Origin: Arthrobacter sp. AZCC_0090
GTDB lineage: Bacteria > Actinomycetota > Actinomycetes > Actinomycetales > Micrococcaceae
Length of the DNA: 64,000 nucleotides
Direction of reading: 5' to 3'
Assembly: GCF_014207375.1 (NCBI RefSeq)
Contig: NZ_JACHEE010000008.1
Location: 1 to 64,000, forward strand
In this document: positions 1-8,341 of the stretch, piece by piece
Numbering within the stretch: position 1 is the first letter of the stretch
Layout: each line of letters begins with the position of its first letter
Position numbers and translations under genes: made by a program
The notes under the pieces: generated by a model
Told to the model about the DNA's origin: nothing
Database searches by the model: none
The model's input: the letters and a program-made list of their open reading frames with translations, nothing else

Positions 1-95
1 AACCCTCGGCTGGAAAACCCCCGCCCAAGCCCTCCAAGGAATTCTGGAAGAATCAGCAGCATAAGGACGTGTTGCAACGACCACTTGAATCCGCC
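1..95 (+). mobile_element. Right end of an IS30-family insertion sequence (left part outside window)
   Basis: The first 64 bases encode the C-terminus of an IS30-type transposase. They are followed by an A/C-rich stretch (about 67-94, containing GTGTTGCAACGACC) that resembles the terminal repeat of actinobacterial IS30 elements as I recall them. The exact right boundary is not proven, because the left end and target duplication lie outside the window. Confidence 0.55.
2..64 (+). CDS. IS30 family transposase, C-terminal fragment
   Basis: Reading from base 2, twenty codons run to a TAA stop at 62-64. The peptide starts TLGWKTPAQAL, which matches the conserved end of IS30 transposases (usually preceded by RPRK), just after the DDE catalytic core. 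The family cuts and joins DNA during transposition. Only the tail is visible, so nothing can be said about whether the copy is intact. It is too short for ordinary ORF calling and was found by eye. An ordinary chromosomal gene begins about 130 bases downstream on the other strand. Confidence 0.6.
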   Translation, partial: TLGWKTPAQALQGILEESAA

Positions 96-191
96 GCCGA
101 TCCTCGCTCACCTTTGGGCCGTTTTTCCGGAACGCTCCTGCAGTTGAACCGGTCCCCGGGAGTCATCCCACGAGGTACGACACAGATCGCT

Positions 192-842
192 CTAAGCTCG
201 TGATCTTTGGAAAGTGACGTGAATGATGCCGCTCTCCGCGACCTCGGAACTGACGGTGTAGTCGGACTCGAGTTCCCGGAGGTCGTCCCAGAGGCGGTTG
301 CCCCTGCCCAGCAGGATTGGGGTGATTGCGACGTGGAGTTGGTCAATGAGTCCCGCTTTGAGGAAGTCGCGAACTACCGTTGCGCCACCGCCGATCCGCA
401 CATCCTTGCTCCCGGCCGCATCCCGTGCCCGTGCGAGCGCCTCGAGAGGTGTGGCGGAGAGGAATTCGAATGTTGTGCCGCCTGCCATCTCGATTGGCGG
501 TCGCTCTGAGTGCGTGAGTACGAATACGGGCACCCGGAATGGTGGCTCGTCACCCCACCAGCCGCGCCAGTTGGGGTCGTCTGGGAAGTTGTGGAGTCCA
601 AACATCCCGGCGCCCATGATTTCGGCGCCGACCTCGGCGAAGTAGGCCTGTGCGTAACGGTCGTCGACGCCGGTCGTGCCCTCGCCGCTCTCGTCGTGAA
701 GCACTCGCTCGCGGAATGTGCGGGTCGCAGTGTAGGCGCCGACGAGCCGGCCCCAGTCGTGGCCGAACGGATGCTCGGGGGTTTGATCGGTGGTGGTGGC
801 GTACCCGTCGAGCGAGATGTTCAGGTCGGCGCGGACAGTCAT
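192..842 (-). CDS. Dihydrofolate reductase family protein (RibD C-terminal domain-like)
   Basis: A 216-residue protein beginning MTVRADLNISLDGY, the usual opening of stand-alone RibD-C/DHFR-fold proteins. Further family hallmarks are an IMGAGMFG segment (near residue 75), a KDVRIGGGATVVRDFL nucleotide-binding stretch (near 145) and LHVAITPILLGRG near the C-terminus. These proteins are cytosolic NAD(P)H-dependent reductases of mostly unknown substrate; a true folate role is not implied. The start at 842 is preferred over an upstream in-frame ATG (875) because AGGAG lies five bases before it. It is monocistronic and sits beside an IS end, so recent acquisition is possible. Confidence 0.85.
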   Translation of the reverse strand: MTVRADLNISLDGYATTTDQTPEHPFGHDWGRLVGAYTATRTFRERVLHDESGEGTTGVDDRYAQAYFAEVGAEIMGAGMFGLHNFPDDPNWRGWWGDEPPFRVPVFVLTHSERPPIEMAGGTTFEFLSATPLEALARARDAAGSKDVRIGGGATVVRDFLKAGLIDQLHVAITPILLGRGNRLWDDLRELESDYTVSSEVAESGIIHVTFQRSRA

Positions 843-983
843 CGTTTCTCCTTCGAATGTGGTTGCCGTCTGCAATCAGGATAGTAGAGCGCAAGAAAGG
901 GTCAACGAGAGGATGCGACGTGGCCGAGAACCGCATGCGCGATCAACGCCGCAATCGACGGATCGGCAAGAGCCAGAGGCCTC

Positions 984-1031
984 ATAGGTGAGCGAGCGTT
1001 GGGATTGTTGGCCATATAAGTGAGCGAGCGT
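984..1031. repeat. Two direct copies of a 16-nt sequence at 32-nt spacing
   Basis: ATAGGTGAGCGAGCGT at 984-999 and ATAAGTGAGCGAGCGT at 1016-1031 differ at one base. They lie in the non-coding stretch 843-1049, just before the acetyltransferase promoter. Repeated short end sequences are seen at the ends of IS21-like elements, so this may be an insertion-sequence scar, or it may be a regulator array. No transposase fragment was seen beside it. Confidence 0.5.
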
Positions 1032-1049
1032 CGGCAGGTGGCTTCCCCT

Positions 1050-1080
1050 TTGACTCCACGATGTGTACGATCGTACGCAT
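1050..1080 (+). promoter_or_regulatory. Promoter with palindromic operator overlapping the maa start codon
   Basis: TTGACT at 1050-1055 is a good -35 box. The 20-base near-palindrome ATGTGTACGATCGTACGCAT (1061-1080, arms 9/10 matched) covers the expected -10 region and the first two bases of the ATG at 1079. The core GTACGATCGTAC is perfectly symmetric. A TetR regulator is encoded in the same operon, so this is the obvious autoregulatory operator (inference). The transcript would be leaderless. Confidence 0.6.
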
Positions 1081-1657
1081 GGCCGATTATTTCGCTGATG
1101 ACCCGCGCACCAACCGGGAACGGATGCTTGCTGGAGACCTCTATATCTCCGACGATCCCGAGAGCGCGCGTGAATCACAGCGGGCAGTCTTGCTGCAGAC
1201 CAAGTACGCGGCGGCCTACGTAGAAGACCAGGATGCGGCACGTCCCCTCCTCGCGGAGCTCCTGGGCGGCCTGGGCGAAGACGCCCACGTCAAACCACCG
1301 ATCTTCGTCGACTACGGCACCTACATCACGGTTGGAGCCCGCACCTTCATCAACTACAACCTGACCGCCCTGGACGTTGCACCGATCACCATCGGCGAAG
1401 ACTGCCAGATCGGGCCCAACGTGCAGCTCTTGACGCCGACCCACCCCGTGGAGCCGCAGCCGCGCCGCGACCGACTAGAGGCTGCGCAGCCGATCACCAT
1501 TGGAGACAATGTGTGGCTCGGGGGCGGAGCGATCGTCCTTCCCGGCGTGAGCATCGGCGACAACTCCGTGATCGGAGCGGGTGCAGTGGTGACGAAGGAC
1601 ATTCCCGCCAACTCGCTCGCAGTCGGCAACCCGGCCCGCGTCATACGGGAGATCTGA
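1079..1657 (+). CDS. maa: Sugar O-acetyltransferase (maltose/galactoside acetyltransferase type)
   Basis: 192 residues. An N-terminal Mac domain (residues 1-60, including NRERMLAGDLY) is followed by a left-handed beta-helix of hexapeptide repeats (ITIGEDCQIGPN, ITIGDNVWLGGG, VSIGDNSVIGAG). It ends in the family signature VVTKDIPANSLAVGNPARVIREI. His122 in TPTHP matches the catalytic histidine. The enzyme moves acetyl from acetyl-CoA to a hydroxyl of a sugar in the cytosol, perhaps as detoxification. I chose ATG 1079 rather than 1061 because the region before it is a promoter and operator palindrome. The stop is four bases from the GTG of the next gene, so it is the first gene of a maa-TetR-MFS operon. 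Confidence 0.9.
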   Translation: MADYFADDPRTNRERMLAGDLYISDDPESARESQRAVLLQTKYAAAYVEDQDAARPLLAELLGGLGEDAHVKPPIFVDYGTYITVGARTFINYNLTALDVAPITIGEDCQIGPNVQLLTPTHPVEPQPRRDRLEAAQPITIGDNVWLGGGAIVLPGVSIGDNSVIGAGAVVTKDIPANSLAVGNPARVIREI

Positions 1658-1661
1658 AACC

Positions 1662-2231
1662 GTGGCCTCACGCCGCTTCGATCCCGACCGCCGGGACCGG
1701 ATCATCGACGCCGCCCTGGATGTCATCGCCGTCCAGGGTGTTGCCGGAGCCTCGCATCGCAAGATCGCCGAGTATGCCGGAGTTCCCCTGGGGTCCATGA
1801 CCTATCACTTCGCCAGCATGGATGAACTCCTCACGGAGGCTTTTAGGCGCTTCGGGAATTCGATCGCGGACCGCTTTGATCAGCAGTTGGAACAAGCGAT
1901 AGACGTCGACGGCGCGCGGCTGGCCGTGGTGGACTTGATCCACCTCGACTTGCTGGACTCACAGCGGGACCTGGTTCTGACGCACGAGCTCTACACACTC
2001 GCCGCCAGGAAGCCGGTGTTCCGCCAAATTACCCGGGACTGGATGGCGCGGAGCAGGCGTGCCCTCGGGCTGCATTTCGACCCGGATACCTGCAGGATGT
2101 TGGACGCGCTGATTGAAGGACTTTTCATCCACGCCGCGCTCGACACGGAACCGCATGACCGGGCCACCACCGTAGAGGCGGTTGCCCGGATCACCACCCC
2201 GCATCACCACCCCGCCCGGACCGCCCAATAG
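1662..2231 (+). CDS. TetR/AcrR family transcriptional regulator
   Basis: 189 residues starting at GTG 1662. The N-terminal helix-turn-helix is clear: RDRIIDAALDVIAVQGVAGASHRKIAEYAGVPLGSMTYHF (about residues 8-47). The C-terminal ligand domain is all-helical, and its effector cannot be read from sequence. It sits between the acetyltransferase and an MFS transporter, the usual arrangement for a repressor that controls its own drug/sugar efflux operon. The 20-base palindrome at 1061-1080 is the likely binding site. The C-terminus has a His-rich tail (PHHHPARTAQ). Confidence 0.9.
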   Translation: MASRRFDPDRRDRIIDAALDVIAVQGVAGASHRKIAEYAGVPLGSMTYHFASMDELLTEAFRRFGNSIADRFDQQLEQAIDVDGARLAVVDLIHLDLLDSQRDLVLTHELYTLAARKPVFRQITRDWMARSRRALGLHFDPDTCRMLDALIEGLFIHAALDTEPHDRATTVEAVARITTPHHHPARTAQ

Positions 2232-2286
2232 CGCGTTCCAGGCACCGAAACCGACGTGAAAATCTCTCCGTGGAAGTTGTGACCGT

Positions 2287-3480
2287 ATGACCACCAGCAC
2301 CAGAACCACCCCCAACGTCAAGGCCGCGGCAATCGCCACTTTCCTGGTCTTCGGCATGAACGGGCTGGTCTTTGCCAGCTGGGCGGCCCGCATTCCCGCC
2401 GTCACCCAGACCCTGCACCTCACGTCCGGACAGATGGGCACCCTGCTGCTGTGCACCGCCGTCGGGTCCCTTGTGGCGCTGCCGTCCGCGGGATGGGTGG
2501 TCGGCCGGATCGGTACGGCCAACACCGTGCGCGCCGCCGGGCTGCTGGCCGCCTCGGCCGGAGCCGCTATTGCCTTCTCCCTGATGGCCGGTTCCGTCCC
2601 CGCGACTGCGGTGGCCCTGTTCTTCTTCGGTGTGGGGGTGGGCCTATGGGATGTGTCGCAGAACATCGAAGGGGCCGACGTCGAACACCGGCTCGGGCGC
2701 ACCGTCATGCCGCAGTTCCACGCCGCCTTTAGTGGGGGCGCCTTCGTGGGTGCGTTGATCGGTGCTTGGCTTGCCCAAATGGGGGTCGGACTTCCGGAGC
2801 ACTTGCTGGTCATTGCCGGCGTCGTGGTCCTTCTGACCTTGACGGCGCCCCGTTACTTCATGCCCCACGAGGCCGCGCTTGTGGCGTCCGACGGCGGCGC
2901 GCCGCCAATCAAGGGCCGCTCACCGTGGCGGGACTCCCGTACCCTGTTGATCGGTGTGGTGGTACTCGGGGCGACCCTCACGGAAGGCGCGGGCAACGAC
3001 TGGATCGCCAAGGCCACGGTGGATGGCCTGGATGCCACGGAATCGACGGGAGCCCTCCTGTTTGCCCTCTTTGTCGCCGCGATGACCCTGATGCGTTTCC
3101 TTGGCGGACGCGCGATCGACAAGTTCGGACGCGTCGCGGTGCTGCGGGCCAGCATGGCCGCCGCTGCGGCGGGCCTGGCGCTGTTCGTTTTCGCTGACAA
3201 CCTCATCCTGGCCGGAGTGGGGGCGGCTCTGTGGGGTATCGGCGCTGCGCTGGCCTTCCCTATGGGCATGTCCGCCGCTGCCGATGACCCCAAGCACGCA
3301 GCCGCACGCGTCTCGGTGGTCTCGACCATTGGCTACGTAGCGTTTCTTGCCGGCCCGCCGCTCTTGGGATACCTGGGCGACCATACCGGCATCCACATGG
3401 CCTTGCTTGCTATCGGGGCGCCGATCTTGATTGCCCTGTGGCTGGCCGGTGCCGCGAAACCTTTGGCGAGAAGCAACTGA
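2287..3480 (+). CDS. MFS transporter (fucose permease/YbjJ-like)
   Basis: 397 residues with about twelve hydrophobic segments in two halves of six and a short polar loop near residue 210, typical of major facilitator transporters. The second segment region contains LCTAVGSLVALPSAGWVVGRIGTANTV, the MFS loop 2-3 motif region. As third gene of the operon with a sugar acetyltransferase and TetR, it probably exports or imports the compound sensed by that regulator; direction and substrate are unknown. The last three codons lie inside the large palindrome at 3474-3535, which probably ends the transcript. Confidence 0.88.
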   Translation: MTTSTRTTPNVKAAAIATFLVFGMNGLVFASWAARIPAVTQTLHLTSGQMGTLLLCTAVGSLVALPSAGWVVGRIGTANTVRAAGLLAASAGAAIAFSLMAGSVPATAVALFFFGVGVGLWDVSQNIEGADVEHRLGRTVMPQFHAAFSGGAFVGALIGAWLAQMGVGLPEHLLVIAGVVVLLTLTAPRYFMPHEAALVASDGGAPPIKGRSPWRDSRTLLIGVVVLGATLTEGAGNDWIAKATVDGLDATESTGALLFALFVAAMTLMRFLGGRAIDKFGRVAVLRASMAAAAAGLALFVFADNLILAGVGAALWGIGAALAFPMGMSAAADDPKHAAARVSVVSTIGYVAFLAGPPLLGYLGDHTGIHMALLAIGAPILIALWLAGAAKPLARSN

Positions 3481-3535
3481 CTCGCAGTTGTTGTCGTTAT
3501 GAGGCGTCAAAACGACAACAACTGCGAGTCAGTTG
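3474..3535. terminator. Perfect 25-bp inverted repeat between convergent genes (palindrome family A, copy 1)
   Basis: Left arm 3474-3498 (starts CAACTGACTCGCAG, ends TTGTCGTT) and right arm 3511-3535 are exact reverse complements with a 12-base loop. It starts inside the MFS stop region and lies before the stop of the minus-strand gene at 3551, so it can act as a bidirectional terminator. There is no long T run. A related element with the same outer arms is at 43412-43471. Confidence 0.8.
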
Positions 3536-3550
3536 GGGATCAGTGGGTGG

Positions 3551-3970
3551 TTACGGTGCCGAGGTAGCGGGTGCCGAAGGAATAGCGCTCGGCGATGCCC
3601 CGTTGGTGGGAGCGCCGCTTTGCCGGTTCCGGCCTTGGCCCCCTTGACCGCCTTGGCCACCGTTGAAGTTTTGGAACTGGCCTCGGCCGGGGCGGGTCTG
3701 CCCGGCGTCCATGAGCTTGGTGACGCCAACGCCACCGAAGAAGCCCACGGCGACCAGCAGCACGGCGAGGAGGATCTGCGTCAGGCGTCCCATCTGGAAG
3801 CGCTTCTTGGGGACGAACGGTTCTGGTGCTTCGCCGTAGGGCTGTCCTGTGGGTTCCTGTCCGGTGGCTTGCAGGACCGCGGTTGGCTGTCCGGCGTAGG
3901 GCTCCTGGGAGTAGGGCTGTTGGGGCTCTGGCTGGTTCAAGGGGCCGGGCTCCGGCGCTGAATAGGACAT
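3551..3970 (-). CDS. Single-pass membrane protein of unknown function, efflux operon
   Basis: 139 residues. The N-terminal 55 residues are Pro/Gln/Glu/Tyr-rich (PEPQQPYSQEPYAGQ) and presumably cytoplasmic. One transmembrane helix follows (about residues 65-84, ILLAVLLVAVGFFGGVGV), then a Gly/Gln/Ser-rich outer tail (QFQNFNGGQGGQGGQGRN). No catalytic motif is seen. It is the last gene of the operon with the adaptor, ATPase and permease at 4031-7539. The Gly-rich tail resembles the C-terminus of the adaptor ([15 protein letters not shown]), which hints at an accessory subunit. SD AGGAG lies before the ATG. Confidence 0.75.
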   Translation of the reverse strand: MSYSAPEPGPLNQPEPQQPYSQEPYAGQPTAVLQATGQEPTGQPYGEAPEPFVPKKRFQMGRLTQILLAVLLVAVGFFGGVGVTKLMDAGQTRPGRGQFQNFNGGQGGQGGQGRNRQSGAPTNGASPSAIPSAPATSAP

Positions 3971-4030
3971 TTGTGGATCTCCTGTTTGGCTGTTTCTTCG
4001 TCTAGTTGCTGGGGGTGGAAATGGTCGGGG

Positions 4031-5274
<1,244 letters not shown>

Positions 5275-5278
<4 letters not shown>

Positions 5279-6003
5279 AGTGTGACCGCCGTCGCCAGGG
5301 GGTGTCCATGGACACCGCGGACCCGGTGGTCCTCAATGATGTGGCCGTCCTGGAACCGCACTACGCGGTTGGCCCGAGCCGCTACGTCGGCCTCGTGAGT
5401 GATCATCACGATGGTCCTCCCGTTGGCGTGTAGGGACTCGAAGAGATCCAGGATTTCGTGCGAGGACTTGGTGTCCAAGGCACCGGTTGGTTCGTCGGCC
5501 AGCAGCAGCACCGGGTTGGTCACCAGGGCGCGGGCGATGGCAACGCGCTGTTGCTGGCCCCCCGAGAGCTGGGAAGGTTTGTGGTCTGCACGTTCCGCCA
5601 AGCCCACGGAATCGAGCACCTCCAAGGCGCGCTCACGCCGTTCTTTGCGGTGCACTTTTGCGTACGCGAGGGGCATGGAGACGTTGTCCACGGCCCGGGT
5701 GCGCGGTATCAGGTTGAAGTTCTGGAAGACGAAGCCGATTTTCCGGTTGCGGATCTGCGCCAGCTGGTATTCGTCCAGGGTCCCAGTGTCGATGCCGTCC
5801 AGGTGATAGGTACCCGAGGTGGCGCCGTCGAGGCAGCCGATGATGTTCATCATGGTGGACTTTCCAGAGCCCGAGGCGCCAATGATGGCCACGAAGTCGC
5901 CGCGATCAATGGAAATGCTGACCGAGTCCAATGCCCGGACCTCGGCCTCCCCCTTGCCGTAGATCTTGCTCACGGAGTCCAATCGGATGACAGCGTCGTT
6001 CAC
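5275..6003 (-). CDS. ABC transporter ATP-binding protein (MacB/LolD type)
   Basis: 242 residues with all ABC ATPase motifs: Walker [10 protein letters not shown] (42-50), Q-loop ([17 protein letters not shown]), signature [15 protein letters not shown], Walker [13 protein letters not shown] and the H-loop ITHE. The MacB/LolD hallmark is the exact ADEPTGALD. The protein powers the FtsX-type permease encoded next in the operon. The start is six bases after the stop of the adaptor gene. Confidence 0.95.
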
Positions 6004-6009
6004 GTCTCC

Positions 6010-7539
6010 TTACCCGCCATTTCCGCGCGTTGCACCGGTGCCGCCGGCGCCTCCGGTGCCCCCAACAAACCCACCCGTACCGCCCAAGCCGCCCGCCCCG
6101 GTCCGTCCGGTAGTGGTGCCGGTGTCCAAAGTGGAGGAGATGGCCGGGAGTTCAATCTGGTCGCCTGCGCTCAGCCCGGTGAGGACCTGGGTGCGTCCGT
6201 TGTCGGTGATCCCGGTGGTGATGGTCACCGGTGCCGAGGTTCCGTTTTTGACGACGTTGACTGTTTGCCGGGTTCCCGTGGTGGTGATTGCCAGCGAAGG
6301 CACGGTCAACGCGTTCTTGGCAGTCGCCGTCGTCACGGAAATGTTTGCGCTCTGGCCGAGCCGGAGGGCAGCCGGAGGATTCTTGATGGAGATTGTGACG
6401 GGGTAGCTGACCACGTTGTTGGTGGTGGTGGCGTTCTGCGCGATCGCGGTGATGGTCCCGGTCACGGGAGCCGCGGAGGGGTCGGTCTTGAGTGCCGGGA
6501 AGGTGAAGGTTGCGGAGTCGCCGGTCTTCATGGCGGCAACGTCCGATTCGGCGAAGTTGGCGATGACCTGCAGATGCGCCGTGTCGCTGATCGTGATGAG
6601 TCCTGAGGACGATGTGCTCGCGGAGCTCGTGGAAGCGCTGCCAGAGGAGCCCGAACTGCCAGATGCTCCGGAGGATCCGGAACCGGATGAGCCGGAACTG
6701 CTGCCGGCGTTGCCGCCGACCACCGCGTTGACGGCGGTGACCGTGCCTGAAACCGGGGCGGCGAGGGAGCAAGATGCCAGGTTCTTCGTTGCAGTGTCGA
6801 CGGCGATCTGCGCAGACGTGGTGTTGGACGTGGCGCCGGCGCTTTGAGCTGAATTGAGGGCCGTCTGGGCCGAGGCAAGCTGCTCTTTGTCCTTGAGGGC
6901 CGAGCTGGCTTGCTGGTTGGCTGCCTGGGTCAGCGCCTGGTTGTCCTTCGCCAGCTGGGCCTGGGCAGCGTTGAGCGCGGTCTGGGCGGGCTGGCTGGAG
7001 GGCTGGGCGCTGGCAGCGGCCTGTGCTGAAGCGACAGTCGCCGTGTCATTGTTCACGGCCGTCTGAGCCGCGGCCACGGCGCTGGCCTGCTGGCTCGCGT
7101 CCAGATTGGCGGTCTGTTGCGCGTTGGCCAGGTTTTGGTTCGCCGAAGCGACCTGGTTACTGGCCGAGGCCTGCTGTTGGTTTGCCTGCGCTGCGGCCGA
7201 ATCCAATTGGGCTTGGGCAACGGCCATGGCGTTTTGGGCGTTGGTCGGATCAATGGTGACCAGCACCTGGCCTGCCGTGACCTGCTGGCCCGTCACCGCG
7301 GAAACTGTGGCGATTGGCCCGGTGCAGTTCTGCGCGTTAATGACGGTGGTGCTCGCGGGTGAGACGTTACCGCTTGCCGTGGACACGGCCGTGAGGTCCG
7401 CCGCGCTAACCGCGACGGTACGGGCTGTGGTGTCGGAGGCTGTTTGCGGCACGCCGTTCAGCACGAAGAAGGCACCGGCGGCAATGCCGACTACGGCCAC
7501 CCCGATGCCGCCGTTGATGAGTTGAGGTTTTGAGAGCAT
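6010..7539 (-). CDS. Efflux adaptor (HlyD/MacA-like membrane fusion protein)
   Basis: 509 residues. An N-terminal membrane anchor (about 10-28) is followed by the first half of a lipoyl-like domain ([26 protein letters not shown]). A long Ala/Gln-rich coiled-coil hairpin spans about 120-250, then the second lipoyl half ([18 protein letters not shown]) and beta-barrel domains. Between lipoyl half and barrel sits an unusual Ser/Gly-rich insert of about 40 residues (near 275-315), and the C-terminus is Gly/Thr-rich. It would link the MacB-like permease to the outside layer. A TAGTGT box six bases before the ATG suggests a leaderless transcript starting the four-gene operon. Confidence 0.88.
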   Translation of the reverse strand: MLSKPQLINGGIGVAVVGIAAGAFFVLNGVPQTASDTTARTVAVSAADLTAVSTASGNVSPASTTVINAQNCTGPIATVSAVTGQQVTAGQVLVTIDPTNAQNAMAVAQAQLDSAAAQANQQQASASNQVASANQNLANAQQTANLDASQQASAVAAAQTAVNNDTATVASAQAAASAQPSSQPAQTALNAAQAQLAKDNQALTQAANQQASSALKDKEQLASAQTALNSAQSAGATSNTTSAQIAVDTATKNLASCSLAAPVSGTVTAVNAVVGGNAGSSSGSSGSGSSGASGSSGSSGSASTSSASTSSSGLITISDTAHLQVIANFAESDVAAMKTGDSATFTFPALKTDPSAAPVTGTITAIAQNATTTNNVVSYPVTISIKNPPAALRLGQSANISVTTATAKNALTVPSLAITTTGTRQTVNVVKNGTSAPVTITTGITDNGRTQVLTGLSAGDQIELPAISSTLDTGTTTGRTGAGGLGGTGGFVGGTGGAGGTGATRGNGG

Positions 7540-7545
7540 GCCCGA

Positions 7546-7551
7546 ACACTA
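7546..7551 (-). promoter_or_regulatory. -10 box TAGTGT for the efflux operon (leaderless)
   Basis: On the minus strand TAGTGT is followed by six bases and then the ATG at 7539, the spacing seen at many genes in this window. There is no Shine-Dalgarno sequence. Confidence 0.5.
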
Positions 7552-7596
7552 TGGCCGCTCGCTTGGAGCATGCCGAGTGCTACCTGAGGGGTTACC

Positions 7597-8304
7597 TTAT
7601 GTGACGTGTTGCTTAGCGTGCCGCTTGCGGCGCGCGACCCTCGATTTCCAGGCTAGCGCACGTCGCGCATCTGCATTCTCTTGAACGCATATGTTCTGGG
7701 ACGCCAACCACAATAGCAGTACGACGGCGGACGCCAGGCAAGCGCCACCCACCACATCGGTGAGCCAATGGGCGGCCAAATAGCCCCGGCTGATCATCAT
7801 GGCGAGGATCCCGCCGATCGCGAGGAGCCAGGCCCAGCCACGACCGACCAAGAGGGCCATCACCAGCACGAACGCGGTGGTGGCAGATACATGCCCCGAA
7901 GGGTATGAGTAGGTGTCCGTCGCGACAATCGCATCGATTGGCCGCGGCCTGTGAAGGAGCCATTTGAGCAGCTGGGTCAGAAGCATCACCGTGAGTCCTG
8001 CCACCGCCGAGAAAGCCGCTAGGCGGGGTCTTCTGCGGATCAACAATGCCAAGGCCAACAGGGTGTGGAAGATCAGCATGCCCGTGTACCCGGCCCAGTT
8101 GAGAACGAGGTTCACAGCGTTCCAGAACGGTGCGTGGAGGGTCGCCATGAACCCAAACCACGAGTCGTCCAGGCCTTGGAAGGGCGGGTTGCGGTCCTCC
8201 CCTAGCAGCATGGCGCCAAGTACCACGGCGACGGCGAGCAGCACGGTGGCGATGACCGTTGTGCGTGCCTGATCGAGCCTGCGGGGTAGAAGGACCCTCA
8301 CCAT
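7597..8304 (-). CDS. PAP2 family phosphatase (membrane)
   Basis: 235 residues with about five to six membrane helices and the three PAP2 motifs in order: KWLLHRPRP, then YPSGHVSATTAF, then SRGYLAAHWLTDVVGG. The catalytic histidines are in PSGH and AAHWLTD. Such enzymes remove phosphate from phosphatidate or undecaprenyl/isoprenyl diphosphates at the outer membrane face. ATG 8304 is chosen over GTG 8310 because TAGGAT lies exactly six bases before it. The C-terminus is basic (RRKRHAKQHVT). It is divergent from a second PAP2 gene. Confidence 0.9.
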   Translation of the reverse strand: MVRVLLPRRLDQARTTVIATVLLAVAVVLGAMLLGEDRNPPFQGLDDSWFGFMATLHAPFWNAVNLVLNWAGYTGMLIFHTLLALALLIRRRPRLAAFSAVAGLTVMLLTQLLKWLLHRPRPIDAIVATDTYSYPSGHVSATTAFVLVMALLVGRGWAWLLAIGGILAMMISRGYLAAHWLTDVVGGACLASAVVLLLWLASQNICVQENADARRALAWKSRVARRKRHAKQHVT

Positions 8305-8310
8305 TCCCAC

Positions 8311-8316
8311 ATCCTA
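8311..8316 (-). promoter_or_regulatory. -10 box TAGGAT for the minus-strand PAP2 gene
   Basis: TAGGAT on the minus strand, then six bases, then ATG at 8304. It supports a leaderless start and fixes the start codon. Confidence 0.5.
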
Positions 8317-8329
8317 TCCAGCCCGCCGT

Positions 8330-8335
8330 TAGTCT
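8330..8335 (+). promoter_or_regulatory. -10 box TAGTCT for the PAP2-lipid kinase fusion gene
   Basis: TAGTCT is followed by six bases and the ATG at 8342. It is back-to-back with the minus-strand promoter at 8311-8316. Confidence 0.5.
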
Positions 8336-8341
8336 GGTGGG

